Below are positions 1 to 12,399 of a stretch of 64,000 bases of DNA, in pieces. Within the stretch, counting starts at the first letter, position 1, and the number at the start of each line of letters is the position of its first letter. The position numbers and the translations under genes are program-made. The stretch is from the NCBI GenBank assembly GCA_029204225.1, contig CM055103.1, forward strand, positions 27,438,315 through 27,502,314, given 5' to 3'. The notes under the pieces were generated by a model. The model was not told where the DNA came from and searched no databases. It saw only the letters and a list, made by a program, of their open reading frames with translations. The DNA comes from Diphasiastrum complanatum. Lineage: Eukaryota; Streptophyta; Lycopodiopsida; Lycopodiales; Lycopodiaceae.

Positions 1-225
1 GGTTTGCCTTGTGAAATGTAGCCCTCAGGTTGCTTCGTAAAAATGTTCTTATCAAGATCTCAATTCAAGAATGCATTAGTGATGTCCAATTGTCATAGAT
101 CCCATCCATAAAGTGTTGCAAGAGAAATAATGACCCAAATGCTTACCATATTTGCCACGGGTGCAATGGTCTCATCATAGTCAATTCATACTCTTGAGCA
201 TATCCTTTTGCCATCAAGCATAAGT
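1..225 (-). mobile_element. Ty1/copia reverse-transcriptase remnant
   Basis: Read on the minus strand, this stretch gives a degraded copia RT core: a YDET-like segment, a block where copia has its conserved 'ARM' region, a DITNAFLN-like block (the copia 'DVKNAFL' motif), and then KQPEGY. Several in-frame stops interrupt it, so it is not expressed as RT. Similarity stops abruptly near 225, where sequence homologous to 26.27 kb begins. It probably belongs to the same minus-strand copia whose LTR lies at 2690-3214, since orientation and family agree. The rest of pol is outside the window or lost. Confidence 0.75.
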
Positions 226-226
226 G

Positions 227-469
227 ATGCCCATTCAAAGTTTCATCAACACAATGATTATGGCAATCAAGGCACTTTCTCATTTTCTTAGAGGACATAA
301 TTTTATGAGGATGCATAGAGTAATATTTGTTAAGAAAACTATTGTCCTCAAAATTTTAGGATATGAACCGGTGAATTCCATGCTTAGATCGTCACATTTC
401 ACAGTTTATGCCGCCTATGTTGATCTGAGTAAGTACGAGAACTATGAGCTATTGCATGACTCCAATTGA
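227..469 (+). pseudogene. Element X gene C, C-terminal fragment
   Basis: The reading frame corresponds to the end of gene C at 26.27-26.76 kb, with shared blocks such as PIQSFIN, KILGY.PVNSMLRSSHF and YAAYVDLSK. It is only the last ~80 residues, without a promoter or upstream exons, and it terminates earlier than the other copy. The protein family is not recognised. The conservation between copies shows that this frame was once coding. Confidence 0.5.
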
Positions 470-1009
470 AACTTTCATTAAAGAAAGTAACAGAGACACA
501 ATAGACTTCAAAGATTCAAAATTTCACTTTGTAATATTTTTTATCTCAATATACAGAATATCTTTGTATGTCTATTGTCTATTGGCTTGTATAAATTTGC
601 ATGCTTTTTGAAATTTTTCATAATTTGTTGATTTTGTATTATGACGAATTTGCACGCTGCCTGCCCATTAGATTTCTCCATTCCTTGTGATGACCATACG
701 TTGAGACTTCCACTATTTCTTGAAAAGAATGTTAAATGATGCCGTAATATGTGCTGTATTTCATAAAAGCAATATATCAATTAGTACCAAAAGTATCTAA
801 TTTAGTTGCACAAAATTGTCTACAACAATATTGCAACTAAATCTTACCATATAATGTGTTATGTGATCTCCTCCCCATGCACTTTGAACTGCATCCACAA
901 ATTCACTGATTGTTTTCTGTATCATTTGGATATCAATGTTTGAAAATTTATCTTTTTTTAAGTATTTCACCATGTTGTCTGGCCTTTTCCAAACTTCTGC
1001 TTTGAGTAG

Positions 1010-2381
1010 CTAAGTAGAACCTCGTTCCTCAAAATCTTTAGTTGCGGCTATTATCTCTTTCCAAACTGAGTATTGAATTTTGGATTGTTTTCCAAAATAA
1101 TTTGATAAAAATGTACGAGCTTTAGATCCTCCAATGTTTGGTTTACATAGAATATTTTCTGATTTTCTTAAAAGCTTGTCATCTTTTTTTTTGTTAACAT
1201 GGCCTTTATGTAAGCCCGCTTTAGACAATACATCCTCTAATCTAGATATGGCTTGCTTTGAAGATGATTCCGGCTTGGTATTCCATGCAAACAAGATGTG
1301 AAGATATATTATTTTCTCCATTATATGCACCTTTGCATGCAATGTACAAATATGAACATTATGAATAGGTATCGATAGTACAGGTTTCCAATCAGGATCA
1401 TCTTGGTCTCTTGATATTCCTATACTCCTTGTCATGTCTTTTGTTATCTTCATGCAGTACAGACAAGGGTGCTTGGAGTTAGCTCATGGAAAATATTGTT
1501 TAATGTCTTTAGATCTCCTGCTAAATGCCATTTTATGTTGAAATTGCCAATTCCTCGAATAGTGAGTGGAACTCCCTCCATGTGATTTTTGATGATGTAG
1601 GATATGACGTTCTACTAAATATCCATGAGAGAATGTCATGGTCTTCTTTCAACACCTATAAGAGAAACAAAAAATTGATTTAGCATAATGTTAACATAGA
1701 GAAGATTATCCAAATAGAATCCATATAAGAGCAACTATACTTGAAAAGCTGCCAACCACCAAATATCATTCTTTGATTGAACACTAAAGTTGATGCCTTC
1801 TGAGTGTTCTGAATTCGAAAGTGCTCCATTCATGACCGTAAAACTAACTCTCTCCATTTTTTGTCCCTTTATAATTTTAGACTCATCTAACTTAAGAACA
1901 ACTCTTAGCTTGCTATTGACATTCTCATTTGTAATACCTTAAAATCTTATTATGAATGCCAGCAACTAATTAATGTCAATAAACAAATTGTTGGAATTGT
2001 CATAAGCTAGACATTCTCCTTTTGAGCTATACGCTTCATTGATATGAAATGGAATACCCACTATCTTTGGCATGCCTTGGTTTAACATTTCTCTTTTCCT
2101 TTTAAGATGAAATGGTCATGGGATCAGAAACTTTTTTACACTCACTTGTGCAAATGCTTCATTTATTATCTTGAACATTGTGGCATACGCTTCTCTACTG
2201 ATGCTAGAAAAATCACATGCCCCTTGAACCAATGTAATGTCCAATATTTTTTTTTAACTTCATTCATTATGCTATCAATAATTGAAGCCTTAATCTTTTT
2301 CATTCTATCGTTGTCTAATATTGACTTCAAAGACTTGGTAGTCAAAATGGATCCTAATTTTCCAATGGAAATTCCAAACAA
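1010..2381 (-). pseudogene. Element X gene D, partial copy (putative nuclease/transposase-like)
   Basis: The minus strand carries the C-terminal half of gene D. At least two exons are visible: about 2381-1742 (many frameshifts) and about 1660-1010. A conserved splice junction lies near 1740 (donor GTATAG) and a matching acceptor precedes a VLKEDH-type block, exactly as in the 28.1-kb copy. The last exon retains HICTLHAKV, IIYLHILFAW and SKARTFLSNY blocks and is open from 1453 to 1010. In this copy the tryptophan after HILFA is intact, whereas it is a stop in the right-hand copy. Function is unknown; see the 26.8-29.4 kb copy for the motif analysis. Confidence 0.55.
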
Positions 2382-2399
2382 AGTGAAATGAAAATTCTA

Positions 2400-2684
2400 G
2401 TCATATATTTTGACATCTTTTGGAAAAAGTGCAATAACTTTTGCATCTCTTACCCAAATGCCTTGAAAATTCATGCAAATGAAAGCTAACACAAAGCTCT
2501 ACAAAGCTATAAAATTGAATTAGAAATGAAAAATGAAATTGAATGCTAAAAATTTGTCTGAATAGAACTGAAAAATTCAAAGTTAAAAATCATAAAAAAG
2601 AAAGCTACAAATGCAATAAACTTATCAAATCCAATGAAATTCACATGAAATCATCATGAATTTAGGATCTATGCTCTGATACCA
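2400..2684 (-). mobile_element. Copia leader and gag start, with primer-binding site
   Basis: On the minus strand, 2684-2673 reads TGGTATCAGAGC, the initiator-Met-tRNA primer-binding site typical of plant copia elements. It sits 5 nt inside the LTR at 2690. Downstream on the same strand there is AT-rich leader and then a short frame beginning MNFQGIWVRDAKV near 2475. This could be the start of gag, but it is cut off by element X sequence near 2385. No complete gene is present. Confidence 0.6.
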
Positions 2685-2689
2685 AGAAA

Positions 2690-3214
2690 TGTCATGTGCC
2701 AAATCTAAGCAAATAGCAATTACAATGGAAGTAAAGCTAAGAGCAAGAAAAGTACATAGCATTCAAGATAGCATATCAATAGAAAGCTAGAAACAATGAG
2801 ATCACAATGGAATTGCACTAGCAATGAAAGTAAGAGTACAATCAATGGAAATGGAGCATTGATTCATGTGGGTAGGGCACATGAGACCTAGCAATGGAGA
2901 TCCCTATGGCTTGCATTCACAAGAAAGCTAGAAGCTCTCACTTGCAAATGAGCCAACTTGATGTCTCTTGCCTAGTTATAGACAATGCTCTTACTTAACT
3001 AAACATAGCTATCTTGAAGGATAGTTAGCCCTTGTTAAGTATTATTTAGCCTACATTGGGCCCTTAGTGGCCTATTATCTTTATTAATAGCTTTGAAGGG
3101 CCTAAAGAGGGAACCGCCTTGTTCTTAAGGCTAATAGCTCCTTTTGGGCCTACAAAGCTAACATTGGATATTATCTTGCATGTATAAGCATGGATGTACT
3201 AAAAGTACATGACA
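2690..3214 (-). repeat. Long terminal repeat (5' LTR of minus-strand copia)
   Basis: The segment begins TGTCATGT and ends ACATGACA, an 8-bp inverted terminal repeat with canonical TG/CA ends, and is 525 bp long. The PBS lies 5 nt outside its 2690 end on the minus strand, which makes this the 5' LTR of a minus-strand element. No second LTR of this family is seen, because the 3' part of the element is missing from the window. Confidence 0.75.
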
Positions 3215-3266
3215 CCAAGAGCTCCAGCAAGAAGCAGAGAAAAGGCTAGCCCCCCTCTAGGCACAA

Positions 3267-3677
3267 TTGCAAATCTACGAAATAGAGAACACGTACCTGG
3301 GAGCGGAGGTGCAAGCGCTCCAAGCAAAGAAGGCCGCATGGTTAGCCCAACCAATACCTGCGGATAGGCCACTCACCCAAGCCAAAATGAACTTCTACTG
3401 GCAGCAGGTGCAGATCTACACTCAAACCCTGAACAACTACCAAGACGAGTTGATAGATATCGCGCGAGTGCCAACCAAGCCACTTATGATGCTGCGCAGG
3501 CTAGTTAGAGCCACGATCAAGGACAAACAACGATGGGGTTCGATACACAAGACCAAGGGCAAGATACAGGCCTTGATACCACACTACAAGCGGATCCGAG
3601 CCAAGCACAAGCCTCCTCATCCCAAGGCTCGAGGTCGATCTCTGCTAGCCGCGCCTTCAGAAGACCAAAAATGGTAG
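3267..3677 (+). CDS. Hypothetical ORF, probably from an LTR element
   Basis: A 136-residue open frame with higher GC than its surroundings. It is rich in Gln, Ala and basic residues, with a helical N-terminal half (AEVQALQAKKAAW region) and a basic, Pro-rich C-terminus. There is no signal peptide or zinc knuckle. It lies just outside the 2690-3214 LTR and 250 bp upstream of a second ORF in the same orientation. Together with the LTR at ~4466 they could be the 3' accessory coding block of an LTR retrotransposon, or a gag fragment. No family is recognised and the start codon is uncertain. Confidence 0.35.
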   Translation: MQIYEIENTYLGAEVQALQAKKAAWLAQPIPADRPLTQAKMNFYWQQVQIYTQTLNNYQDELIDIARVPTKPLMMLRRLVRATIKDKQRWGSIHKTKGKIQALIPHYKRIRAKHKPPHPKARGRSLLAAPSEDQKW

Positions 3678-3925
3678 AGGACGAAATCAATGCCTACGTG
3701 GTCTAGTATCCCTATGAAAGCTCATGTGATAGTTGGCAGCTATTAGTCACAATCAAAGAGGTCAAAGGCAACGAGCTCACCTACCTCCCCGCCTTGGCCC
3801 CTCAACCAGAATGGCCCTAGAAGTTGTTCGAATGAGACCCTATGGCCATCAGGTTGTACTTCACGAGTTGAAGACAACTATGGGTCAATGCCCACTATGT
3901 TCCCTACCCACGCAGATCAAAATGG

Positions 3926-4396
3926 GTGGAGTGTGACACCCGAATGGACAAAATCACAATTGAGATGATGAATTGGCCACACATACATTCAGAGTACGAG
4001 TGGAAGATGGACGTAGACGCCAAGCTGGCTATAGTCCAATTTTCTAAAGAGTATGTCAATTGTCCAGATCCAACAGTTTGCACAGCCGCACAATATGTCC
4101 GGGTCTTAGAATACTTGATGGGCATCACTATCGAATCTAACGACTTCCTCCCATCTATCTGTTTTGACCCGAGCACAACCCTAGCATCCCAAAAATTTGA
4201 AGACCAATTGTCAGTGGCCCGAGTGTACTATAGAGCGACACTCCCCGATGACTCTTGGCAATCACGATTTCAAACATGGATTGAGCAACATTGGCTCGCA
4301 GACGTCCATAAGTCCTTCTTCCCTATAAGGGACAAGAAGAGCACCGCCCGGTTGAACTTTACGAAAGAAGTGACCGATTATTTCATCCAACAATGA
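3926..4396 (+). CDS. Hypothetical ORF upstream of an LTR
   Basis: A 156-residue open frame, acidic to neutral and rich in Trp, Tyr and Phe (for example the MNWPHIHSEYEWKMDVDAKL segment near residues 15-34), which is unusual for a random frame. It ends 70 bp before a probable LTR start (TGTTGAGG at 4466). That is where retrotransposon 3' ORFs typically end. No catalytic motif, zinc finger or membrane segment is visible. It could be the C-terminal part of a longer protein whose start is in the damaged region 3678-3925. Function unknown. Confidence 0.4.
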   Translation: MECDTRMDKITIEMMNWPHIHSEYEWKMDVDAKLAIVQFSKEYVNCPDPTVCTAAQYVRVLEYLMGITIESNDFLPSICFDPSTTLASQKFEDQLSVARVYYRATLPDDSWQSRFQTWIEQHWLADVHKSFFPIRDKKSTARLNFTKEVTDYFIQQ

Positions 4397-4465
4397 TGCG
4401 CTAAACGGAGCTTATACTAAGCACCTTAGTGCCGAGGGACCGACACTACTTCAGGTCGGAGGCCC

Positions 4466-4972
4466 TGTTGAGGCTATTACAGTGTATAAATAAATTAGTT
4501 GGAAATAGTTGCAAGGGTCATGGCATCATGTGTGCGTAAGCCCATGGCCTAATGAGCACTTGTAAATAAATAATTATGGACATAAACTTGACTTTGGGCC
4601 ATGGGATTACGCACATGATGCTTCCAATGCTCGTGACGAAGCTTTGAATTGGTTAACTCTGATGTAAGTCAGACAACTTGCTTGGAACAAATGTTACTCG
4701 TTTGTAACAAAGCTTCAAGCTAGTTAAGTTTGATGTAAGTCAGACAACTTAATTGGAGAGAAGTCACCCTCGTCGATCCCCCGATCTAGCATCGTGTCAG
4801 GTTGGCTCTCAATGTTGGTTCTAAAACTTCAAGTTGGTTAAGTCTGATTTTTGTTGGCGAGTTGGTTGCTTGTATGTCTAGTGGATTCGGACGATAAGTG
4901 TTGAAAGTCGAAAAGCTAAGTTGTGATTCCCAACTCCCTTTGGGATGCCTACACTACATGTGGTATCAGAGC
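4466..4972 (+). repeat. Probable LTR (family C) with primer-binding site
   Basis: The proposed LTR runs from TGTTGAGG at 4466 to ...CACTACA near 4958, with a TATA-like GTATAAATAA at 4483-4492. It is followed at 4961-4972 by TGGTATCAGAGC, the iMet-type PBS. The left boundary is inferred from the TG and the end of the upstream ORF. A diverged copy of its right half is at 7425-7590. The downstream sequence to 5478 reads as leader with no coding evidence. Confidence 0.55.
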
Positions 4973-5478
4973 CGACTAGCCGGTCAGCTATGCGGGTCTC
5001 ACATGATTGGATATTGTTTGGGTTCATTATGACAACTGTTGTGCAAGGTCCTGCCCATAGTGTAAGCACGGATGCATCCATGGTCGGCGTGGTTGGTAGA
5101 ACAGGGAACTTGATGCGACTTGGTGTTGCCCTTGAGGTGTAAGCACGGTCGATTCTCGCGGTTTAGGCCTGAAGCCATCTGCACATAGGACAAATAAGAC
5201 AAAGTGCTACCTAGGTAAGTGAAAGCACGGTCTGTGCCTTGTGGGGTGAGCTCAGGGTGACATATTTGATCTATACGGATTAACCATTGATATAGAAATG
5301 TTGTTCGAATTCGAGTGTAAAGCATGGGTGGTTAGTTACCGGTGCATGTTAGCTGCCGATCGTTCAACTGTAGGGCTGTAGACCAGATTTGGTGGGGTGT
5401 TATTGAGGCAACGTGTTGTTTAATGGTGAAAGAAGAATAGTTGGATGGGTGTTCTCCGTGGGCTGATTCCATGATAGA

Positions 5479-6137
5479 TGTGAGAGATTTCAACTAGTTT
5501 AGTCTAGTTTAGTCATATTTTGGTAAATTGTCAATATGAGGCCAAAACTCATTTTAGACTTAGAGATAAACTTTTTGAAAGTTATATTAGTTTAAAATAC
5601 ATTCAATTTGAAAGTGTGGGAAAGTTGGTAGTTGAGTTTGAGAGAGATTCAAATTTGAACTTTGGGTACATTGAATCTAGTCCCAAAAATAGTAGGGTTT
5701 ACATTTTGGAGAGAAAGCCAAGTGGCCAAATAGGGTTTGGACCTGTTATAAAAGGATGTAACTCGTGGAGAGACACATGTTCTCTCTTCTCTCTCTCATT
5801 TCATCATTATACATGGTTCTCTTTGGCTTCTACTACTCATTGGTGCACTCTCTTGATGATATCTTGCAATCTTGTGTGTAGAATGATCATTTATTGCTAT
5901 TTTCGGTTCCACACGTGTGAAATACAGTAGCGTATTGTAATTTATGGACATCAACCATATTTTATGTTTTGGTTCATGTTTGATTAGTATCTCTTAGAGT
6001 TTGCATCTCATTTTGTATGTAGATGCTGATTTTTCTATATTGGATGGATTGTTGGTTTGCTCCTTTTTTTGTAACCAAAGATCAGGGACATGGATTGGAT
6101 CTTGAATGATCTGAAATTCATCACATGGTATCAGAGC
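5479..6137 (+). repeat. LTR (family B) with primer-binding site
   Basis: The LTR starts TGTGA (5479) and ends TCACA (6125), a 5-bp inverted end repeat, about 647 bp. A TATA-like TTATAAAAGG sits near 5746, followed by a CT-rich leader, as expected for an LTR promoter. TGGTATCAGAGC at 6126-6137 directly abuts it as PBS. Two further partial copies lie head to head at 61228-61686 (minus) and 61687-62160 (plus), and they fix the family boundaries. Confidence 0.75.
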
Positions 6138-7424
6138 TATTGTCTTCCGGTTTATGAAAGGATCAGCCATCTTTAGCAAGGATTTGGAGGAGTTACCAAT
6201 GCTAGAGCATGCTAGATTGATCTCTGCTCAAAAATCAGCATTTCTGCATGTGTATAATTGATCTTTTGTAGGTCAAAACTCAATATAGGTTTATATACTT
6301 GATCAATTCCAATTTCACACTTGGTTTACTAGAATTAGCTGATTTTTGGTGCATTAGGAAGGTCTTATTGGAGGCTACAAGATGATATATCAAGTTTTTA
6401 GAAATTGCATGTAGAATTTGAGATATTCAATTTTTTGTGATTTTGTCAAAACCCTGATTTTGATTGGATCTCTAGTTTGTGAGGTTACAAATATGTTATG
6501 GATCTATTTTTGCAGGAGTCTTTAAACTCAAGTAAGGTCAAAGGAGTAGCAAGGAAGTGTTGTTTAAGTTTACTTTACTCGTTCTATTTCATGTTTGAGC
6601 TATTTCATGTGAATGTGTGCAAATTGTCAAGATATGGACAAACTAGCTACATTGTTTTGCAATATCTCATTGTTGGAGTTGTACTAGCATTCTTGGCTGG
6701 TTTTGCTGATGGAAATGAAGCTTTTGGAGGTTCATTATGTCACTCATCCATGATCAAGCTCTCAAGTGTTGAACTACTTGATGATCAGTGACAGAATTGT
6801 GAAAGTCATGTTTTGCGCACAAGACATGGTGATTCAAACAAACGTGAAGGGGTAGTTCGTATTTGGATCCGACTCGTGCAATCTTCTGATTCTTGACCAC
6901 CTAAGGCCGAGTCAATGGTTATATCTGTTTGATTCAAAGACAACATGCATTGCGGAGTATTCAATCTTTGCCTACCTTAAAGAGCCAAATGAAAGAAAGC
7001 AAGATTAGGCTAGGACAAGGAGAGAAGTCAAGGTGCAAATCAAGAAGGCACGAAGTGAACCACGAAGTGGACGATAAATGATAAATCCTTTGGTTCAGAG
7101 AGCCTTGATACCTGTGCAAAAATGATTAAATCTGGAGCTCAGGGAGCTTAACACAAAGTGCAACAAGGACAAATCAGGAGCAAAGTCATAAGCGACAGGA
7201 GTGAACATTTCAGCAAAGCCTCTATCACCAATTAATAAGGTTCTCGGGTTTTACGTAAGCGATATGAATTCTATGCTTTTTTCAGACAAACTAATGTTTT
7301 CAAGTTATATATACTTTCAATGTAAAGAGCTGAGCCTTTGGTTTGTGATGTGCCAACTACCATGTTAATAAAGTGGCCAGTAAATTGAGTATTGTGCCAA
7401 GTAGCATAAATGTCTTTGAACCTC
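6138..7424 (+). mobile_element. Internal leader of family-B LTR element, no gene seen
   Basis: This follows the PBS at 6126 and should be the untranslated leader and gag region, but no UBN2-like gag, zinc knuckle or protease motif is visible. The one longer frame (6498-6791) has a hydrophobic stretch near residues 55-70 but no recognisable domain. It is probably non-coding, and the element is probably truncated. Confidence 0.35.
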
Positions 7425-7590
7425 ATTGGGAGACATCTTTGCCCTCTCAGTGTTGGTTCCAGAACTTCAAGGTCAGACTGATCTTGGTTGGCGAGTTGGT
7501 TGCTTGTATGTCAAGTGGGTTCGGATGGCAAATGTTGAAATCCGAGAAGCTAAGTCATGATTCCTGGCTCCCTTTGGGATGAGTGCGCTA
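7425..7590 (+). repeat. Truncated family-C LTR fragment
   Basis: This segment matches 4800-4950. Shared blocks include TTGGCGAGTTGGTTGCTTGT, GAAGCTAAGT and CTCCCTTTGGGATG. It diverges where the other copy has its PBS. It is a broken solo fragment without a recognisable left end. Confidence 0.6.
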
Positions 7591-7599
7591 CAAATGCTA

Positions 7600-9127
<1,528 letters not shown>

Positions 9128-9679
9128 GGATGCTTCTTTGTCTAAAATCACCCTGCCATGCTACCAACAAACAACTGGACAACAACAGGCGTACTATCTC
9201 TTAAAAAACATAAGGTCTTAATTCAAAAACCCCCCTATACTTGCACTATAATAAGATTTCAAAAACAAAAAGAGGATTTCCCACATTCAATTTAAATATG
9301 CTCTACAAAGTGTTCAAATTTGAATCCTAATTGCAGGGAAATTAGTTTTCCCACCCTCTCACTAAGCTAAATATGACCTTCCGGGAAACCTCACTGCATG
9401 ACATTATAAATCATGCAGTTTCGACGTTTGTTCCTCACAACACCTTGAAGAGTTCTTTTTATCCTCACCTATAGCAAGTGCGCCCTACCAGTTCTTTATT
9501 CGACGGAAGCAATCATACGGTAAGAGCTTTTCTTTTCATTTCACTTCTTTGCAATGCTAGCATTCTATTTTCATGCTGTTAGCACTCAGTGTTATACTTC
9601 CGTGCTTGTTTTCAGGTATGGCTAGATCTAACTCATCATACGAAGTACATTATACGAGGAACTTTGTGTTTGATTGATG

Positions 9680-10225
9680 GCAGCGATGGACATGCCAAGT
9701 TTTCTTCCAAAAAAAACAGATCCTTCTGCCTTATGGGCAGCGATGGACCTACAACCATCCTTTGCATCTCTTCAAAGAATGTTTTTGACTCCTGTTGCAG
9801 CTACGAACCACTAGCTGCCTCTTCAACTTTTAATGCTTTAGCATGCTTCTGGTAGACAATGATGGAATGGCCTTACTACAAATCATTTTTCTTGCTCTAA
9901 AAAGCACATAAGGATAGCCTCTATCTAGCGATGGACAGTAGGCACATTTTCTAACTTATAAAGTACGGATCAATGTGATTGTTGATAGACCTTATGTCAT
10001 GGACAATAGGGTCTATTAACCATTTTAGCATGAAGTTTTTATCAAGCGCACCTCCTACTGTGTCCACAACGATGGACAATATGGGCATATATAAATTTGT
10101 TTGTTGTCTTTCATGTGGTTTATAGACTTCCTGTCCAGCGATGGACAGAAGTCCTTACTAATCACTTTTGATTGAAATATCTTCAATACATACTTCCTGT
10201 TGTTCCCAACAATGGACAATAGGTG
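9680..10225 (+). repeat. Degenerate ~70-bp repeat with GATGGACA hairpin motif
   Basis: The motif AGCGATGGACA, or a one- to two-base variant, recurs near 9683, 9740, 9929, 9998, 10070, 10138 and 10210. The last five copies are spaced about 68-73 bp apart. Several copies are preceded by TGTCC, so that TGTCCAGCGATGGACA (10132-10147) and TGTCCACAACGATGGACA (10061-10078) can fold into short stems. The sequence between copies is strongly diverged, indicating an old tandem array. No gene is seen. Confidence 0.55.
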
Positions 10226-12127
10226 GCTTTATGGTTTATCATTGATAGATAAGAGATTACTTATAAGAATGCTCAAAGGATACTCTTAGATGTCTTTTGA
10301 AGCTTTCGAGTTACATTATAAAAGAGTCACAACCTTCGATACTAAACTATAATCAATGCTTTGTGATAATGTAGCATCCTTTTTTACTACGACCTTTTAC
10401 CACTTATGTTCTGGTTCAAACTCGAAGCAAGCATCACCTAGCCTCTAAAAAAGGTATGTCACCTTTCGGAACTCTATAAAGCAAGCAAGTTGGAACACTT
10501 TTTTACATTGTTTAGGCGTTCTTTATATTTTTTAAACGTAACTATGGGATAAAGACCGTTCTTCTGTTGTTATGATCTAAAGAGAAACAAACTTTTTGTG
10601 GAAACAACAATGGCATCCTCTCAAAAAGCCACGTCTACAAACATCCAGGTATGATTTCTTGTTACGGTTTTCAGACTTTACACAAACCCTACGCACCATG
10701 AACAATCATGGGATGAGTTTTCCCCTTACACTTTAATATCTATCTTTCTTCACTACACTTCTGAAAAACCATTCTCAAATCAAATTACTCACATGATTCA
10801 CTTAGTCTTGTTGTGTTAGTACTCATCAACACCATTGAACTTACCATTGATAACACCAAGGAGGTCATTTATTCCAACCATTTGGAGCACCATTCTATGG
10901 TGAAGAAAACAACTTATAGCCAATCTACATATAACACATTTACACCTAACACCATGATGTCTCTTCAAATTATGATGAGATTACTTTTGAAAAAAGCTTA
11001 AGGATGATTGCTATGACATGTGAGAGTTTGTCTAACTTGGCTCTAATCTTGTCATAATTGGAGAGCTCCTTGAGCACATCTCCTGATAGCTACAAGTTCT
11101 CTCTTGTAGATGCAGAAATACATTTTGCTACCTTGGAAGTTATAACCAGAAAATTCTAGATGACGTTGGAACTATTTGTTGATGATTGTGCACTCTCCCA
11201 CTTGCTCATGAAATAATAATTCACAAAAAGGAGAGAATTTTTACCAGTGGCAAAATCTAAAAACCATCAATACATTTGCAATTATTGCCACCTAAAAAAG
11301 CTATGAAAGTAAGAAAACAAGACTTGAGAACTTACAAAAGGAAAAATTGAATTTGAGGGTGCTTTATAACATGTTTGGAGTGCTAAGAACCACCCAAAAA
11401 GACTAAAATTTCTTTCTTCCCATGTCAAGAACTTAAATGCCCAAACTAGAAGACATTTATATTCTTTGATGCTAGTTTTTTTTTAGAGTTAATGCTAGTC
11501 ATTATCTTCAAGAAACAAACACATGCTTTGAACAAAAAAAATATAAACTTTTTTGATCTTGTAAAATGCAATCTTTGTTTTTTTGGAACAATTTGAATGC
11601 TTTTAATAAGGCAAAGCTTCTCTTGATAAATCAATTGCTTTGGTTTTTTGTTTTTTAATTCATTAAACTCGCACATATATATGTACTAACAAAAGGCCAA
11701 TCCTCCCAAGGGACTAACTAGAACGATAATCTTCAAACTCAACCGATGCACTACACGAGAGACAAAATGAAAAGACATAATCTTTTGAAAGGAGGAGAAG
11801 GAAATACTTATCCTATCTATCCTATCTATAATGGGAATGTTGTGGTTTACCTCCAACTCACATTTTTGCAAAATGCCTATGCAAATGCTCATGTTCATGC
11901 AATTACAATGTGAAACCACTCTTCCCATTGCAAGGTCTTGGAGGCACACAAGGTTTTGGCTGGGGCAAACTTCTAGGCACGTAATTTCAAGTGCTCAAAT
12001 TTTTTGTATATTCAAAAGGCACCTCCAGAAGCACAATGTTCGCATAAATTTTAGGACCATTTCTTTTTTTTGAGCATTTTTGTCATAATTTTCTAGTGGA
12101 TAGTTAATAAAAAGTTGACACATACCA
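10226..12127. other. Gene-free, AT-rich stretch
   Basis: No frame here has recognisable domain content. Short frames at 10813-11001 and 11446-11949 have compositions expected of AT-rich non-coding DNA. I see no RNA gene or mobile-element terminus. Confidence 0.4.
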
Positions 12128-12399
12128 CATGAAAGCAAAGTTCCCCACAACACAGGTGCCATGGGGTCTGGGTGTCGTAGCATGTGCCGTACCACAGCAC
12201 ACGTGCTGTGGTACGGCACATGTTTTTTATTTAATTTTTTTTTTTGGTTTTTGACTAAAAAGATGACTAAAAGAAATTTAAAAGAAAAAAAAAGGGGTGT
12301 CGTGGGTGCCGTGGAACTTCAGTTCCACGGCACCTCGGCACCTGTACGACACCCATAGCACAGGTGCCGTACAACGACACCTGGAACTTTGCATGAAAG
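12128..12399. mobile_element. hAT-like MITE with 8-bp target duplication
   Basis: The element is 12136-12391 (256 bp). It begins CAAAGTTCC and ends GGAACTTTG, a perfect 9-bp terminal inverted repeat, and is flanked on both sides by CATGAAAG (12128-12135 and 12392-12399). An 8-bp target duplication with CA-starting ends is the hAT superfamily signature. Inside are two strong hairpins: 20-bp perfect arms at 12181-12200 and 12203-12222 with a 2-nt loop, and 14-bp arms at 12305-12318 and 12321-12334 nested inside GGGTGTCGT/ACGACACCC. There is no coding capacity, so it would be mobilised in trans. Confidence 0.85.

Larger units (their letters stand above)
226..2385. mobile_element. Partial second copy of element X (tail of gene C plus gene D)
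   Basis: This block is collinear with about 26266-28755 and, by eye, roughly 80-85% similar over most of its length. It begins at TGCCCATTCAAAG with the end of gene C on the plus strand, then carries gene D on the minus strand. It lacks the ~174-bp internal duplication seen in the right-hand copy at 26.35-26.69 kb, so the duplication arose after the copies separated or only in that copy. It replaces the middle of a minus-strand copia element. Homology ends near 2385, where copia gag leader sequence resumes. Genes A and B and the rest of gene C are absent. Confidence 0.7.

Noticed and set aside
6498-6791. 97-residue frame with a hydrophobic segment as a small membrane protein
   Set aside because: It lies in the untranslated leader region after an LTR PBS and has no homologue I recognise. 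Composition alone is insufficient.
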